Positions 28,327 through 39,570 of a stretch of 64,000 nucleotides of DNA are shown piece by piece (within the stretch, counting starts at the first letter, position 1; each line of letters starts with the position of its first letter). The DNA lies in NCBI RefSeq assembly GCF_020510445.1, contig NZ_JAHBAG010000001.1, positions 3,262,501 to 3,326,500 on the forward strand, in the 5' to 3' direction. The translations under genes were made by a program, and so were the position numbers. Source of the DNA: Hydrogenophaga taeniospiralis (GTDB lineage: Bacteria > Pseudomonadota > Gammaproteobacteria > Burkholderiales > Burkholderiaceae_C). A model generated the notes under the pieces. It worked only from the letters and a program-made list of their open reading frames with translations, made no database searches and was not told the origin of the DNA.

Positions 28327-30564
28327 GTGAGCAACCAGCAACCCACCATCATCTACACGCTGACCGACGAAGCGCCGCTGTTGGCCACCAGTGCCTTCTT
28401 GCCCATCATCCGGGCGTTCACCGCACCCGCTGGCGTCAACGTGGTGCCCAGCGACATCTCGGTGGCGGCGCGCATTCTGGCCACGTTCCCCGAATGCCTG
28501 ACCGAAGCGCAACGCGTGCCCGATGCGCTGGCCGAGCTGGGCAAGCTGACGCATCGGCCCGAAGCCAACATCATCAAATTGCCCAACATCAGCGCCTCGG
28601 TGGGGCAATTGGTCAGTGCCATCAAGGAACTGCAATCCAAGGGTTACGCGCTGCCCGACTATCCCGAGTCGGCCAAGACGCCCGAAGAAGAGGCCATCCG
28701 CGCCCGCTACGCCAAGTGCATCGGCAGCGCCGTCAACCCCGTGCTGCGCGAAGGCAACTCGGACCGCCGTGCGCCCAAGGCCGTGAAGGAATACGCCCGC
28801 AAGAACCCGCACAGCATGGCCGAATGGAGCCAGGCCTCGCGCTCGCACGTCTCGCACATGCACGCCGGCGACTTCTACCACGGCGAAAAGTCGATCACGC
28901 TGGACCGCGCGCGCGACGTGAAGATGGAGCTGATCACGAACAGCGGCAAGACCATCGTGCTCAAACCCAAGGTTTCGCTGCTCGACCGCGAGGTGATCGA
29001 CAGCATGTTCATGAGCAAGAAGGCGCTGGAAGCGTTCTACGAGAAAGAGATCGAGGACGCCCACAAGACCGGCGTCATGTTCTCGCTGCACGTGAAAGCC
29101 ACCATGATGAAGGTGTCCCACCCCATCGTGTTCGGCCACTGCGTGAAGATTTTCTACAAGGACGCTTTCGCCAAGCATGGCGCCTTGTTCGACGAACTGG
29201 GCGTGAACGTCAACAACGGCATGGCCAACTTGTACGACAAGATCGCCACGCTGCCACAGAGCAAGCAGGACGAGATCAAGCGCGATCTGCACGCCTGCCA
29301 CGAAGGCCGCCCCGAACTGGCCATGGTGGACTCGGCCAAGGGCATCACCAACTTCCACTCGCCCAACGACATCATCGTGGACGCGTCCATGCCCGCCATG
29401 ATCCGCAACGGCGGCAAGATGTGGGGCGCCGACGGCCGCCTGAAGGACGTGAAGGCGGTCATGCCCGAGTCGACCTTCGCCCGCATCTACCAGGAGATCA
29501 TCAACTTCTGCAAATGGCATGGCGCCTTTGACCCCAAGACCATGGGCACCGTGCCCAACGTGGGCCTGATGGCCCAGCAGGCCGAAGAGTACGGCTCACA
29601 CGACAAGACCTTCGAGATCCCCGAAGATGGCGTGGCCAACATCACCGATCTGGCCACGGGCGAGGTGCTGCTGAGCCAGAACGTGGAAGCCGGTGATATC
29701 TGGCGCATGTGCCAGGTCAAGGACGCCGCCATCCGCGACTGGGTCAAGCTGGCCGTGACCCGGGCGCGCAATTCCGGCATGCCCGTGGTGTTCTGGCTGG
29801 ACCAGTACCGTCCGCACGAGGCCCAGCTGATCACCAAGGTCAAGATGTACCTGCACGAGCACAACACCACCGGTCTGGACATCCAGATCATGAGCCAGGT
29901 GCGTGCCATGCGCTACACCCTGGAGCGTGTGGTGCGCGGTCTGGACACCATCAGCGCCACCGGCAACATCCTGCGCGACTACCTGACCGACCTGTTCCCC
30001 ATCATGGAGCTGGGCACCTCGGCCAAGATGCTGTCCGTGGTGCCGTTGATGGCCGGCGGTGGCATGTACGAAACCGGCGCTGGTGGCTCGGCCCCCAAAC
30101 ACGTGCAGCAGCTGGTGGAGGAAAACCACCTGCGCTGGGATTCGCTCGGTGAATTCCTGGCGCTGGCGGTCTCGCTGGAAGACCTGGGCATCAAAACCGG
30201 CAACAACCAGGCCAAGATTCTGGCGAAGACGCTGGATGCGGCCACCGGCAAGCTGCTGGACAACAACAAGAACCCGTCGCCCAAGACCGGTCAGTTGGAC
30301 AACCGCGGCAGCCAGTTCTACCTGGCCATGTACTGGGCCCAGGAACTGGCCGCGCAGTCCGAAGATGCGGCGCTGGCCGCTCATTTCGCACCGCTGGCCC
30401 AACGACTGACGGCGAACGAACAGACCATCGTGGCCGAGCTGGCGGCGGTACAGGGCAAGCCGGTGGACATCGGCGGGTACTACAAGCCCGACTTTGACAA
30501 GCTGGCCGCCGTGATGCGTCCGAGCCCCACGCTCAACGCGGCGCTGGAAACCGTTTCCGCTTGA
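28327..30564 (+). CDS. icd: Isocitrate dehydrogenase (NADP+), monomeric type
   Basis: A 745-residue monomeric NADP-dependent isocitrate dehydrogenase, oxidising isocitrate to 2-oxoglutarate in the TCA cycle. The length matches the 740-residue family. Conserved segments include [64 protein letters not shown] and [19 protein letters not shown]. It starts with GTG at 28327. The unrelated dimeric enzyme is encoded 0.8 kb downstream, so the cell has both forms. A strong hairpin terminator follows. Confidence 0.97.
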   Translation: MSNQQPTIIYTLTDEAPLLATSAFLPIIRAFTAPAGVNVVPSDISVAARILATFPECLTEAQRVPDALAELGKLTHRPEANIIKLPNISASVGQLVSAIKELQSKGYALPDYPESAKTPEEEAIRARYAKCIGSAVNPVLREGNSDRRAPKAVKEYARKNPHSMAEWSQASRSHVSHMHAGDFYHGEKSITLDRARDVKMELITNSGKTIVLKPKVSLLDREVIDSMFMSKKALEAFYEKEIEDAHKTGVMFSLHVKATMMKVSHPIVFGHCVKIFYKDAFAKHGALFDELGVNVNNGMANLYDKIATLPQSKQDEIKRDLHACHEGRPELAMVDSAKGITNFHSPNDIIVDASMPAMIRNGGKMWGADGRLKDVKAVMPESTFARIYQEIINFCKWHGAFDPKTMGTVPNVGLMAQQAEEYGSHDKTFEIPEDGVANITDLATGEVLLSQNVEAGDIWRMCQVKDAAIRDWVKLAVTRARNSGMPVVFWLDQYRPHEAQLITKVKMYLHEHNTTGLDIQIMSQVRAMRYTLERVVRGLDTISATGNILRDYLTDLFPIMELGTSAKMLSVVPLMAGGGMYETGAGGSAPKHVQQLVEENHLRWDSLGEFLALAVSLEDLGIKTGNNQAKILAKTLDAATGKLLDNNKNPSPKTGQLDNRGSQFYLAMYWAQELAAQSEDAALAAHFAPLAQRLTANEQTIVAELAAVQGKPVDIGGYYKPDFDKLAAVMRPSPTLNAALETVSA

Positions 30565-30624
30565 GGCACTGAAGGCCGCTCTACCGTTCAGGTGGACGCG
30601 CCTTCATCGACGGCGTCTGATCTC

Positions 30625-30664
30625 AAAGGCGACCCGGACAGCAAGGGCTGTGCGGGTCGCCTTT
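30625..30664 (+). terminator. Long-stem terminator after monomeric icd
   Basis: AAAGGCGACCCG pairs with CGGGTCGCCTTT, and inside them ACAGC pairs with GCTGT around AAGG, giving a stem of 17 pairs with two single mismatches. The T-run after it is short (TTTGT), so strength relies on the stem. Confidence 0.7.
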
Positions 30665-30723
30665 GTCGTTCACGGGTGTCGGGGCCGGGGTGCGGCCGAC
30701 CGACGGCAGGGCTCCGGCTCTGG

Positions 30724-31179
30724 CTATTTGCTGCGCTCAAAGGGCGCACCACCCAGCCTGGAGCCCGACTTGAGCCCGCGTTTGGCGAACCAGCCCTTGT
30801 TCATTTCCAGCACATAGCGCACCGGCTGGGCCGAGCAGTGCGAGTCCAGCGTCTGCGGCTTCATGTCCGCCAGGTTGACGATGGTGCCGTCGTCGGCCAC
30901 GAAGGCGGCGGTCAGCGGCAGCAGCGTGTTTTTCATCCAGAAGCATTGGCCCGCGGGCTGTTCAAAGACGAACAGCATGCCCTCGTTCGCCGGCATCTCC
31001 TGCCGGAACATCAGCCCGATGGTGCGCTGCTCCGGCGTGGCCGCCACCTGGGCGTTGATCAGGTGCATGCCCGCCGAGAGTGTCACGCGTGGCAATTGGA
31101 GCTGGGGAGCGTCCTGCGACCATGCCGGGAGTGTGAAAACGGCCAGCAGGCAGGACAGTAGGGCGAGCAGTCGGTTCAT
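30724..31179 (-). CDS. DUF192 family exported protein
   Basis: A 151-residue protein with a signal peptide (MNRLLALLSCLLAVFTLPAW, cleavage about residue 21) and a DUF192 domain: RTIGLMFRQEMPANEGMLFVF, QCFWMKNTLLPLTAAFVADD, VRYVLEMNKGWFAKRGLKSG. Members are small periplasmic or extracellular proteins of unknown biochemical role. The start at 31179 gives the natural signal peptide. It is transcribed against both isocitrate dehydrogenase genes that flank it. Confidence 0.85.
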   Translation of the reverse strand: MNRLLALLSCLLAVFTLPAWSQDAPQLQLPRVTLSAGMHLINAQVAATPEQRTIGLMFRQEMPANEGMLFVFEQPAGQCFWMKNTLLPLTAAFVADDGTIVNLADMKPQTLDSHCSAQPVRYVLEMNKGWFAKRGLKSGSRLGGAPFERSK

Positions 31180-31381
31180 GAAGCAAGTGCGGTGGTCATG
31201 GGCAGCGCACATTGTCCGCCATTCGCCGTGGTAGGGCTGTGCTGGCTGGGCCCCAAGGGGGCGCCTGGCCTGGGCGGAACAATCGGAACTAGAATTTGCG
31301 AGCACGATCCCGTGCGGCCGCCGGACCACGTCAACATGGGCCGACGCCTCACCCCACAGCCTCTCACGGAGACCCGTCCCC

Positions 31382-32635
31382 ATGTACCAGCACATCACCA
31401 TCCCTGCCCAAGGCGAGAAGATCACCGTCAACGCCGACATGTCGCTCAATGTGCCTGACCAGCCCATCGTGCCGTACATCGAAGGCGACGGCACGGGCCT
31501 GGACATCACCCCGGTGATGCTCAAGGTGGTGGATGCGGCCGTGGCCAAGGCCTATGGCGGCCAGCGCAAGATCCACTGGATGGAGGTGTATGCCGGGGAG
31601 AAGTCGACCAAGGTCTACGGCCCCGACGTGTGGCTGCCCGAAGAAACCCTGGCCGCGCTGCGCGAGTACGTGGTCTCCATCAAAGGCCCGCTGACCACCC
31701 CCGTGGGCGGTGGCATCCGTTCGCTGAACGTGGCACTGCGCCAGGAACTCGATCTCTACGTCTGCCTGCGCCCGGTGCAGTACTTCAAGGGCGTTCCTTC
31801 GCCGGTGAAAGAGCCCGAGAAAACCAACATGGTAATCTTCCGCGAGAACTCGGAAGACATCTACGCCGGCATCGAATACGAGGCCGAGTCCGACAAGGCC
31901 AAGAAGCTCATCAAGTTCCTGATGGAAGAGATGGGCGTGACCAAGATCCGTTTCCCGAACACCTCGGGCATCGGCATCAAACCGGTGTCGCGCGAAGGCA
32001 CCGAGCGCCTGGTGCGCAAGGCCATCCAGTACGCGATCGACAACGACAAGCCCAGCGTGACCATCGTGCACAAGGGCAACATCATGAAGTACACCGAAGG
32101 CGGCTTCCGGGACTGGTCGTATGCCCTGGCCCAGAGGGAGTTTGGCGCCGAACTGATCGACGGTGGCCCGTGGTGCAGGTTCAAGAACCCGAAGACCGGC
32201 AAGGACATCGTGATCAAGGACAGCATTGCCGACGCCTTCCTGCAGCAGATTCTGCTGCGCCCGGCCGAGTATTCGGTGGTGGCCACGCTGAACCTGAACG
32301 GGGACTACATCTCCGACGCCCTGGCTGCGCAGGTTGGCGGCATCGGCATCGCCCCGGGCGCCAACCTGTCCGACTCCGTGGCCTGTTTTGAGGCCACCCA
32401 CGGCACGGCGCCGAAGTACGCCGGCAAGGACTACGTGAACCCGGGTTCCGAAATCCTTTCCGCCGAAATGATGCTGCGGCACATGGGCTGGAAAGAAGCC
32501 GCCGATCTGATCATCAGCTCGATCGAGAAGTCCATCGCGAGCAAGAAGGTGACCTATGACTTCGCCCGCCTGATGGATGGCGCCACCCAGGTCAGCTGCT
32601 CCGGGTTTGGTCAGGTCATGATCGACAACATGTAA
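31382..32635 (+). CDS. icd: Isocitrate dehydrogenase (NADP+), dimeric type
   Basis: A 417-residue homodimeric isocitrate dehydrogenase close to the E. coli enzyme. [13 protein letters not shown] carries Ser114, the residue phosphorylated by AceK in E. coli (Ser113), and [14 protein letters not shown] plus [15 protein letters not shown] are active-site and NADP-site segments. It performs the same reaction as the monomeric enzyme at 28327. Regulation by AceK at the isocitrate branch point is possible; aceK is not in the window. A terminator follows. Confidence 0.97.
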   Translation: MYQHITIPAQGEKITVNADMSLNVPDQPIVPYIEGDGTGLDITPVMLKVVDAAVAKAYGGQRKIHWMEVYAGEKSTKVYGPDVWLPEETLAALREYVVSIKGPLTTPVGGGIRSLNVALRQELDLYVCLRPVQYFKGVPSPVKEPEKTNMVIFRENSEDIYAGIEYEAESDKAKKLIKFLMEEMGVTKIRFPNTSGIGIKPVSREGTERLVRKAIQYAIDNDKPSVTIVHKGNIMKYTEGGFRDWSYALAQREFGAELIDGGPWCRFKNPKTGKDIVIKDSIADAFLQQILLRPAEYSVVATLNLNGDYISDALAAQVGGIGIAPGANLSDSVACFEATHGTAPKYAGKDYVNPGSEILSAEMMLRHMGWKEAADLIISSIEKSIASKKVTYDFARLMDGATQVSCSGFGQVMIDNM

Positions 32636-32700
32636 CACGGCGCCGCCCCCCGCCGGACCCGGTTGCCGGGCGGCTCGTCAGGGCGGTGGAAGATCACGAA

Positions 32701-32739
32701 AAACCGCCAGGAAGCCGGCTTCCTCGGCGGTTTCCTTTT
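32701..32739 (+). terminator. Intrinsic terminator after dimeric icd
   Basis: AAACCGCCAGGAAGCC pairs with GGCTTCCTCGGCGGTTT with one bulged C, followed by CCTTTTG. It lies 66-104 nt after the stop codon. Confidence 0.82.
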
Positions 32740-32897
32740 GGGCGGTCGGCTCACAATGGGGGCATGCCCAACAGCACCCTCCAGCGCCAGCCAGGCGCCC
32801 CCATGCCGGGCCCCTTGGCGGGGGCGGCGAGCGGGCACGGGGATTTCATTTGCCTTCGGATCACAGGGGAAGGGTGTGCACCGCTAGAATCAATTTC

Positions 32898-33254
32898 ATG
32901 GCCACCCAGAACCCCAGAAAACCACCCAATCCCGTTGCCCCGCCCAGTGTGGGCAGCGATGATTCCGTGGTGCTCGAGCGCCGCACCCAGCGTGTCAAAC
33001 CGCCCCAGATGTTCCAGGTGGTGCTGCTCAATGACGACTTCACGCCCATGGAGTTTGTTGTCCACGTCATCCAGGAGTTCTTCAGCAAGGACCGCGAAAC
33101 CGCGACCCAGATCATGCTCAAGATCCATCTGGAGGGCAAAGGCATCTGCGGCGTGTACACCCGGGACGTGGCCAGCACCAAGGTCGACCAAGTGCTGCAG
33201 GCCGCCCGCTCGGCCGGCCACCCGCTGCAGTGCTTGAGTGAACCGGTTGAATAA
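32898..33254 (+). CDS. clpS: ATP-dependent Clp protease adaptor ClpS
   Basis: A 118-residue adaptor that hands N-degron substrates to ClpAP. The disordered N-terminus ([17 protein letters not shown]) is followed by [20 protein letters not shown], containing the substrate-pocket Asn-Asp-Asp and Met, and [14 protein letters not shown] with the ClpA-contact residues. The start at 32898 is preferred to 32850 as it begins the family pattern. TAGAAT ends 7 nt before the ATG, so the transcript may be leaderless. clpA follows after 94 nt. Confidence 0.95.
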   Translation: MATQNPRKPPNPVAPPSVGSDDSVVLERRTQRVKPPQMFQVVLLNDDFTPMEFVVHVIQEFFSKDRETATQIMLKIHLEGKGICGVYTRDVASTKVDQVLQAARSAGHPLQCLSEPVE

Positions 33255-33348
33255 ATAACAACACGCCCCACCTGATGGTCTCCTTCCGCGTAATCTCTAA
33301 CCCTGAAATCCGCGTTTCCTATCACCCACAGCCCTAAAGGAAGTGACC

Positions 33349-35685
33349 ATGATTGCCCAGGAACTTGAAGTCAGCTTGCACATGGCCTTCGTCGAGGCTC
33401 GGCAACAGCGACACGAATTCATCACCGTCGAGCACCTGCTGCTCGCGTTGCTCGACAACCCCAGCGCGGCCGAGGTGCTTCGCGCCTGCTCGGCCAACGT
33501 CGACGACTTGCGCAAGTCGCTGGCCAATTTCATCAAGGACAACACCCCGCAGGTGGCCGGCACCGACGAGGTGGACACCCAGCCCACGCTCGGTTTCCAG
33601 CGCGTGATTCAGCGCGCCATCATGCACGTGCAGTCCACCGGCAACGGCAAGAAGGAAGTCACGGGCGCCAATGTGCTGGTCGCCATCTTTGGCGAAAAGG
33701 ATTCTCACGCCGTCTACTACCTGCACCAGCAGGGCGTGACGCGCCTGGACGTGGTCAACTTCATCGCTCACGGCATCCGCAAGAGCGATCCGCCCGAGCC
33801 CACCAAGTCGGGCGAGAGCGCGGCCGAGAACGAAGAAGCCGGTGAAGCCAAGAGCAACGAAAAGGCCTCGCCGCTGGAGCAGTTCACCCAGAACCTCAAC
33901 CAGTTGGCGAAAGACGGCAAGATCGATCCGCTGATCGGCCGCGAGTACGAGGTCGAGCGTGTGATCCAGATCCTGTGCCGCCGCCGCAAGAACAACCCGC
34001 TGCTGGTGGGCGAGGCCGGTGTGGGCAAGACCGCGATCGCCGAGGGGCTGGCCTGGCGCATCACCCAGGGGGACGTGCCCGAAATCCTGGCTGAGTCCAA
34101 CGTGTATTCGCTCGACATGGGCGCGTTGCTGGCCGGCACCAAGTACCGGGGCGACTTCGAGCAGCGCCTGAAGGGCGTTCTCAAGTCGCTCAAGGACAAG
34201 CCCAACGCGATTCTGTTCATCGACGAAATCCACACCCTGATCGGGGCCGGTGCGGCCTCGGGCGGCACGCTGGACGCGTCCAACCTGCTCAAGCCGGCGC
34301 TCTCCAGCGGGCAGATGAAGTGCATCGGTGCGACCACCTTCACCGAGTACCGCGGCATCTTCGAAAAAGACGCCGCGCTCTCGCGCCGCTTCCAGAAGGT
34401 GGACGTGGTCGAACCGACCGTGGAACAGACGGTGGACATCCTCAAGGGCCTCAAGAGCCGCTTCGAGGAACACCACAACGTCAAGTACGCTCTGGCGGCG
34501 CTGCAGGCGGCGGCCGAGCTGAGCGCCAAGTACATCAACGACCGCCACCTGCCCGACAAGGCGATCGACGTGATCGACGAGGCGGGCGCGGCGCAGCGCA
34601 TCCTGCCGGCGTCCAAGCGCAAGAAAACCATCAGCAAGGCCGAGGTCGAAGAGATCGTGGCCAAGATCGCGCGCATCCCGCCGGCCAACGTGTCCAACGA
34701 CGACCGCGGCAAGCTCCAGACGCTGGAGCGCGATCTCAAGAGCGTGGTGTTTGGCCAGGACAAGGCACTGGAGGTGCTGGCATCCTCGGTCAAGATGGCG
34801 CGTTCGGGCCTGGGCAAGAGCGACAAGCCGATTGGCGCCTTCCTGTTCAGCGGCCCCACCGGCGTTGGCAAGACCGAAGCGGCCAAGCAACTGGCCTACA
34901 TCATGGGCATCGACCTGATCCGCTTCGACATGTCCGAGTACATGGAGCGCCATGCCGTGAGCCGCCTGATCGGTGCGCCTCCCGGCTATGTGGGCTTTGA
35001 CCAGGGCGGTCTGCTGACCGAAGCCATCACCAAGAAGCCGCACTGCGTGCTGCTGCTCGACGAAATCGAAAAGGCGCACCCGGACATCTTCAACGTGCTG
35101 CTGCAGGTGATGGACCACGGCACGCTGACCGACAACAACGGGCGCAAGGCCGACTTCCGCAACGTGATCGTCATCATGACGACCAATGCGGGCGCTGAGA
35201 CCATGAACAAGGCCACGATCGGGTTCACCAACCCGCGCGAAGCCGGCGACGAGATGGCCGACATCAAGCGCCTGTTCACGCCGGAGTTCCGCAACCGTCT
35301 GGACGCCATCGTGGGCTTCAAGGCGCTGGACGAGAACGTCATCATGCGCGTGGTGGACAAGTTCCTGCTGCAGCTGGAAGGCCAGCTGACCGAGAAGAAG
35401 GTGGAAGTCACCTTCACCGATGCGCTGCGCAAGCACCTCGCCAAGAAGGGCTTCGACCCGCTGATGGGTGCGCGTCCGATGCAGCGGCTGATTCAGGACA
35501 CGATCCGTCGTGCCCTGGCCGACGAACTGCTGTTCGGCCGCCTGACCGAAGGTGGGCGGCTCACGGTGGACCTGGAAACCAAGACCGACGAAGCCGGCAA
35601 GGAGACCCAGGAGGTCAAGCTCGACATCCAGCCGCTGCCGAAGAAAGAAGGCAAGGCCAAGCCGGAGGAAGCCACAGCGGGTTGA
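33349..35685 (+). CDS. clpA: ATP-dependent Clp protease ATP-binding subunit ClpA
   Basis: A 778-residue AAA+ unfoldase that feeds ClpP. ATG at 33349 is chosen over GTG at 33343 because AAGGAAG is 6 nt upstream. Double Clp N-domain (about 1-145), then an acidic linker ([18 protein letters not shown]), first AAA+ with GEAGVGKT (221-228) and [14 protein letters not shown], second AAA+ with GPTGVGKT (502-509) and [16 protein letters not shown]. The C-terminal tail is charged (about 755-778). No clpP is nearby. Works with ClpS immediately upstream. Confidence 0.97.
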   Translation: MIAQELEVSLHMAFVEARQQRHEFITVEHLLLALLDNPSAAEVLRACSANVDDLRKSLANFIKDNTPQVAGTDEVDTQPTLGFQRVIQRAIMHVQSTGNGKKEVTGANVLVAIFGEKDSHAVYYLHQQGVTRLDVVNFIAHGIRKSDPPEPTKSGESAAENEEAGEAKSNEKASPLEQFTQNLNQLAKDGKIDPLIGREYEVERVIQILCRRRKNNPLLVGEAGVGKTAIAEGLAWRITQGDVPEILAESNVYSLDMGALLAGTKYRGDFEQRLKGVLKSLKDKPNAILFIDEIHTLIGAGAASGGTLDASNLLKPALSSGQMKCIGATTFTEYRGIFEKDAALSRRFQKVDVVEPTVEQTVDILKGLKSRFEEHHNVKYALAALQAAAELSAKYINDRHLPDKAIDVIDEAGAAQRILPASKRKKTISKAEVEEIVAKIARIPPANVSNDDRGKLQTLERDLKSVVFGQDKALEVLASSVKMARSGLGKSDKPIGAFLFSGPTGVGKTEAAKQLAYIMGIDLIRFDMSEYMERHAVSRLIGAPPGYVGFDQGGLLTEAITKKPHCVLLLDEIEKAHPDIFNVLLQVMDHGTLTDNNGRKADFRNVIVIMTTNAGAETMNKATIGFTNPREAGDEMADIKRLFTPEFRNRLDAIVGFKALDENVIMRVVDKFLLQLEGQLTEKKVEVTFTDALRKHLAKKGFDPLMGARPMQRLIQDTIRRALADELLFGRLTEGGRLTVDLETKTDEAGKETQEVKLDIQPLPKKEGKAKPEEATAG

Positions 35686-35707
35686 TGCCGGGCGCCCTGG
35701 CGTACAC

Positions 35708-35743
35708 AAAAAAGAAGGCCCGGATGTCCGGGCCTTCTTTTTT
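35708..35743 (+). terminator. Intrinsic terminator after clpA
   Basis: AAAAAAGAAGGCCCGGA, TG loop, then TCCGGGCCTTCTTTTTT, a near-perfect stem with T-run. It is symmetric and also ends the convergent minus-strand transcript of the SGNH gene. Confidence 0.93.
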
Positions 35744-35758
35744 CGGGCTATCGATGGG

Positions 35759-36532
35759 TCAATGCGTCCGCCACGCCAGCACGGTGTCGGCCCACTTGTT
35801 GCCGAGTTTGGCCTCACCGGTGGCGTTCGGGTGCACACCGTCGTAGTTGTCTGCGACCGAATAACCCGCCGCCTGGTTCACCACGGCGATGGGTGAAAGC
35901 GCGGTGTTGCGCGACGCCGCCAACGCATCGATGCCCCGGTTCAGGGCGGCAGTTCCCGCCGTGTCGGGGGCGGCGGGAATGATCTTGGCCAGCACGATGT
36001 GGGTGTCGGCCTTGCCGGCCCGGATGGCGTCGATCACGCCTCCCAACTCTCCGATGATGCCGGCGGCGCTTTGGCCGTCGAGCACGTCGTTGGTGCCCAG
36101 GTGGAGCAACACCACGTCGGGGCGGGCGCTGCCGACCTTGCCCGACACCAGGGGCGCGAGTTCCTGGGCCCGGTAGTCCCAGTAGCCTTCGTGGTCCTGA
36201 TCGAAATCCGGATTGGGGGCGCTGGTTTGTGGGCTGTCACGGTAGCCGCTGGAGACGCCAGAGCGGCTGCCCACCAGATCCACCGAACAGCCCGCGGCGT
36301 TCAGGCGCTGCCAGAGCACCCGGCGGTAACTGTTGTGCCCGGCCTCGGCCTGGGTGATCGAGTCACCCAGGGGCATGATGCGCAGCGGGCCGCCTTCGCC
36401 GCCACAGCTCGCGACCCTGAGCGCCGACGTGCCGTCACCCGAGCCGTCGTCGGAGTCGCCGCCGCCGCAGGCGCTGAGCACCGCGGTCAGCACCAGCATG
36501 GCGGCACGGGAGGGGGCATTTTTTCGAGGCAT
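35759..36532 (-). CDS. SGNH/GDSL hydrolase lipoprotein
   Basis: A 257-residue lipoprotein. The signal peptide ends in the lipobox LSAC (Cys22), followed by a short Gly/Asp/Ser-rich tether (GGGDSDDGSGDGTS). The SGNH hydrolase domain has GDSIT (Ser58), LGTND (block III Gly/Asn) and DGVHPN (catalytic Asp-His). It is an esterase or lipase anchored in the outer or inner membrane; substrate unknown. The start at 36532 gives a proper signal peptide. It is the last of three minus-strand genes after the HerA-like ATPase and DUF1499 genes. Confidence 0.88.
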   Translation of the reverse strand: MPRKNAPSRAAMLVLTAVLSACGGGDSDDGSGDGTSALRVASCGGEGGPLRIMPLGDSITQAEAGHNSYRRVLWQRLNAAGCSVDLVGSRSGVSSGYRDSPQTSAPNPDFDQDHEGYWDYRAQELAPLVSGKVGSARPDVVLLHLGTNDVLDGQSAAGIIGELGGVIDAIRAGKADTHIVLAKIIPAAPDTAGTAALNRGIDALAASRNTALSPIAVVNQAAGYSVADNYDGVHPNATGEAKLGNKWADTVLAWRTH

Positions 36533-36593
36533 GAAGCTTCCAGAAAGGTGGGTTGATCGGGCCCCCCGATGGGGCATCGGCTTCGCCAGGGGT

Positions 36594-37085
36594 TCATTGA
36601 CGCAGATAGGCCGCGCGGATGTTTTCGATGCGCCGACGGTTCAGGCCGGTGTCCTCGCGACCCAGGCGGCTTGCGCTGCGCACTTCGATCACGCTCCGCG
36701 CCGGGTTGAACCAGAACTCAAGGTCGTCCACGAACCTGAGCCAGCGCGTCTGGGCCTGTGCGTAGAGGTAATCTGGCCGCTGCTCGACCAGCGTGATGCC
36801 GGGTTGGGTTTGCAGCACGGCGGCCAGCGTGCGCAGCGAGGCCGTGGCGTCGCCATGCTTGAGGGGCAGGGGCTGTATGAGCGCGTGGGCCCGCTGCGGG
36901 TGGTCCGGATACAGATCGGCCTGGCTGGAGACGCTGTTGCGCGTGAGGGACGGCGGCTTCAGGCGCCCTTGCTTCACACCGAGATCGGACGGCGGACGGC
37001 CGCTGAACCAGCCGAACTGGACCCCGACCAGCACCAGAACGGCCAAGGCGAGCAGGCCGGACAGCAGAGCCTTCAACAGATGCAC
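36594..37085 (-). CDS. DUF1499 family protein
   Basis: A 163-residue protein with an N-terminal membrane anchor (LLKALLSGLLALAVLVLVGV, about 3-22). The DUF1499 domain shows PDYLYAQAQTRWLRFVDDLE, FNPARSVIEVRSASRLGRED and TGLNRRRIENIR. The family is widespread and has no known function. It lies 44 nt after the HerA-like gene and 61 nt before the SGNH lipoprotein gene on the same strand. Confidence 0.85.
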   Translation of the reverse strand: MHLLKALLSGLLALAVLVLVGVQFGWFSGRPPSDLGVKQGRLKPPSLTRNSVSSQADLYPDHPQRAHALIQPLPLKHGDATASLRTLAAVLQTQPGITLVEQRPDYLYAQAQTRWLRFVDDLEFWFNPARSVIEVRSASRLGREDTGLNRRRIENIRAAYLRQ

Positions 37086-37129
37086 GCGGGAAGCCGAAGA
37101 GGGCGCGGAATGGGAAGGGGTCCGCTGGT

Positions 37130-38677
37130 TCAGCGTTTGCCCCCGAACAGGCCACCCAACACCCCCCGCACGATCTGCCGACCAATCCCACTGGCCACGC
37201 TGCGCGCCGCGGTCTTGGCCATGGTCTGCACCAGACCGTCGTATTGGCCTCCGCGCGGACCCGTGCGACCGAACAGGGCTTCGTTCAACATGCCGCCGAT
37301 GCCGCCACTCCCTGCGGCTTCGGCCGGCTGTTTCGCCACGCCTGGAATGCGCGGGGTCTTGGGCGCGTCGGCTGCCTCGGGCTCCGCCGGGGCGGTGCGG
37401 GCGTCCACATGGGCACGCAGGATTTCGTGAGCGCTTTCGCGGTCCAATGCCTTCTCATAGACACCGGCCACCAGCGAGCCCTGCAGCAGGCTCTGGCGCT
37501 GTTGGGGCGTGATGGGGCCGAGCTGGCTGCCCGGGGGCAGCACGTACACGCGCTCGGTTTCGCTCGGGCGGCCCTTGGAATCCAGCAGGCTCACCAGGGC
37601 CTCACCCACGGCGAGTTCTGTGATGGCGGCTTCGATGTCCAGGCCGGCCTTGGGGCGCATGGTCTCTGCCGTTGCCCGCACGGCCTTCTGGTCGCGTGGG
37701 GTGAAGGCGCGCAGCGCGTGCTGCACGCGGTTGCCGAGCTGGCCGAGCACGCTGTCGGGAATGTCCAGCGGGTTCTGCGTCACGAAATAGACGCCCACCC
37801 CTTTGGACCGCACGAGGCGCACCACCAACTCGATGCGCTCGATCAGCACCTTCGGTGCCTCGTTGAACAGCAGATGGGCCTCGTCGAAGAAGAACACCAG
37901 CTTGGGCTTTTCCGGATCGCCGATCTCGGGCAACTGCTCGAACAGCTCGGACAGCATCCACAGCAGGAAGGTGGCGTACAGGCGCGGCGCGTTCATGAGC
38001 TTGTCGGCGGCGAGGATGTTGACCACGCCCTTGCCGTCCACCGTCTGCATGAAGTCGCTGATGTCGAGCATGGGCTCGCCAAAGAACTTGTCGCCGCCTT
38101 GCTGCTCGACCTGCATCAGGCCGCGCTGGATGGCGCCGATGCTGGCCGCGCTGATGTTGCCGTATTCGGTGGTGAACTGCTTGGCGTTGTCGCCCACGTG
38201 CTGCAGCATGGTGCGCAGGTCTTTCATGTCCAGCAGCAGCAGGCCGTTGTCGTCGGCGATCTTGAACACCAGGTTGAGCACTCCGGCCTGGGTGTCGTTC
38301 AGGTTGAGCATGCGCGCCAGCAGCAGCGGCCCCATGTCGCTCACCGTGGCCCGCACCGGGTGGCCCTGTTCGCCGAACACGTCCCACAGCGTGGCGGGGC
38401 AGGCTTGGCTCGTGGGCAGGGTGATGCCGCGGTCCTTGAGCACGGCGCTGATCTTTTCGCCGAAGCTGCCCAGCTGGCTGATGCCGGTGAGGTCGCCTTT
38501 CACGTCCGCCATGAACACCGGCACACCGATGTTGGAGAACTGCTCGGCCAGGGTCTGCAGGGTCACGGTCTTGCCGGTGCCGGTGGCGCCGGTGATGAGG
38601 CCGTGTCGGTTGGCCAGACCCGGCAGCAGGTGGCACTGGGTGGTGGCGTTCTGGGCGATCAGCATCGGTTCGGCCAT
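37130..38677 (-). CDS. HerA-like ATPase, DUF853 family (YjgR-like)
   Basis: A 515-residue RecA-fold ATPase of the HerA/FtsK class. Walker A GATGTGKT (30-37), [14 protein letters not shown], Walker [13 protein letters not shown], and [20 protein letters not shown] with the sensor region. The C-terminal fifth ([20 protein letters not shown]) is a Pro/Ala-rich tail ending in a basic helix. Homologues such as E. coli YjgR have no settled role; helicase or DNA-pump functions are inferred from the fold. Divergent from yebC, 92 nt apart. Confidence 0.87.
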   Translation of the reverse strand: MAEPMLIAQNATTQCHLLPGLANRHGLITGATGTGKTVTLQTLAEQFSNIGVPVFMADVKGDLTGISQLGSFGEKISAVLKDRGITLPTSQACPATLWDVFGEQGHPVRATVSDMGPLLLARMLNLNDTQAGVLNLVFKIADDNGLLLLDMKDLRTMLQHVGDNAKQFTTEYGNISAASIGAIQRGLMQVEQQGGDKFFGEPMLDISDFMQTVDGKGVVNILAADKLMNAPRLYATFLLWMLSELFEQLPEIGDPEKPKLVFFFDEAHLLFNEAPKVLIERIELVVRLVRSKGVGVYFVTQNPLDIPDSVLGQLGNRVQHALRAFTPRDQKAVRATAETMRPKAGLDIEAAITELAVGEALVSLLDSKGRPSETERVYVLPPGSQLGPITPQQRQSLLQGSLVAGVYEKALDRESAHEILRAHVDARTAPAEPEAADAPKTPRIPGVAKQPAEAAGSGGIGGMLNEALFGRTGPRGGQYDGLVQTMAKTAARSVASGIGRQIVRGVLGGLFGGKR

Positions 38678-38769
38678 GGTGGAGGTGGTCCTTCAGGGGG
38701 CAAGGTGGGTGAAAACGTAAAATCGGCTGCTTATTAGATCAAACCCGAAACGGGGATAAGGAATCTTTC

Positions 38770-39489
38770 GTGGCCGGACACAGCAAATGGGCAAATATTC
38801 AACACCGCAAGGGTCGTCAGGACGAAAAGCGGGGAAAGATCTGGACGCGCGTCATCCGTGAGATCACGGTGGCCGCCCGCACCGGCGGCGGCGACCCTGC
38901 GATGAACCCGCGCCTGCGCCTGGCGATCGACAAGGCCAAGGCCGCGAACATGCCGGCCGACCGCATCAAATACAACGTGGACAAGGCCTCGGGCGCCCTG
39001 GAGGGCCAGGCGCTGGAAGAAATTCGCTACGAGGGCTACGGCATTGGCGGTGCCGCCATCATCGTCGACACCATGACCGACAACAAGGTGCGCACCGTGG
39101 CCGAAGTGCGCCATGCATTCAGCAAGTACGGCGGCAACCTGGGCACCGACGGTTCGGTGGCGTTCCAGTTCAAACACTGCGGCCAGATCATTTTTGCTCC
39201 CGGCACCTCGGAGGACCAGGTGATGGAAGTGGCGCTGGAGGCCGGCGCCGAAGACGTGATCACCGATGAGGACGGCGCCATCGAGGTGCTGACCGCCTAC
39301 ACGGATTTCGAGGCCGTGAAAAACGCGCTGGAAGCGGCGGGCCTGAAGCCCGAGGTGGCCGAGGTGACGATGCGCGCCGAGAACACCGTTCCCCTCGCCG
39401 GTGAAGACGCTGCCCGCATGCAGAAGCTGCTGGATGTGCTCGAAGACCTCGATGATGTGCAAGAGGTTTTCCACAACGCCGAGCTGTGA
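38770..39489 (+). CDS. yebC: YebC/TACO1 family translational regulator
   Basis: A 239-residue protein with the signature [20 protein letters not shown] and three domains typical of YebC/TACO1 ([43 protein letters not shown]). Family members act on ribosomes to help translate polyproline-type stretches, and some were reported as DNA-binding. It starts with GTG at 38770. One copy of the dispersed three-hairpin element begins directly after its stop codon. Confidence 0.95.
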   Translation: MAGHSKWANIQHRKGRQDEKRGKIWTRVIREITVAARTGGGDPAMNPRLRLAIDKAKAANMPADRIKYNVDKASGALEGQALEEIRYEGYGIGGAAIIVDTMTDNKVRTVAEVRHAFSKYGGNLGTDGSVAFQFKHCGQIIFAPGTSEDQVMEVALEAGAEDVITDEDGAIEVLTAYTDFEAVKNALEAAGLKPEVAEVTMRAENTVPLAGEDAARMQKLLDVLEDLDDVQEVFHNAEL

Positions 39490-39570
39490 CCCACCCCCGA
39501 GCCGCGCTGTGCGCGTCACCCCCTCAAGGTGGCAACGCGTGCGGTCCGGCAAAGCCGGTTCCGCCGCGTT
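39490..39570 (+). repeat. Dispersed three-hairpin intergenic element, copy 4 (after yebC)
   Basis: Starts at the nucleotide after the yebC stop codon. CCCACCCCCGAGCCG, a GCGC/GCGC hairpin, CACCCCCTCAAGGTGG, then AACGCG-T-GCGG, inner GGCAAAGCC, TT-CCGC-CGCGTT, with the outer stem fully paired (39534-39570). It lies 51 nt before the purD start and could fold in the yebC-purD transcript. Confidence 0.8.

Noticed and set aside
33334..35838. An 834-residue open frame antisense to clpA
   Set aside because: It is the mirror of the clpA third-codon bias, rich in Val, Leu, Gln and His with no motif or ribosome site; clpA itself is certain.
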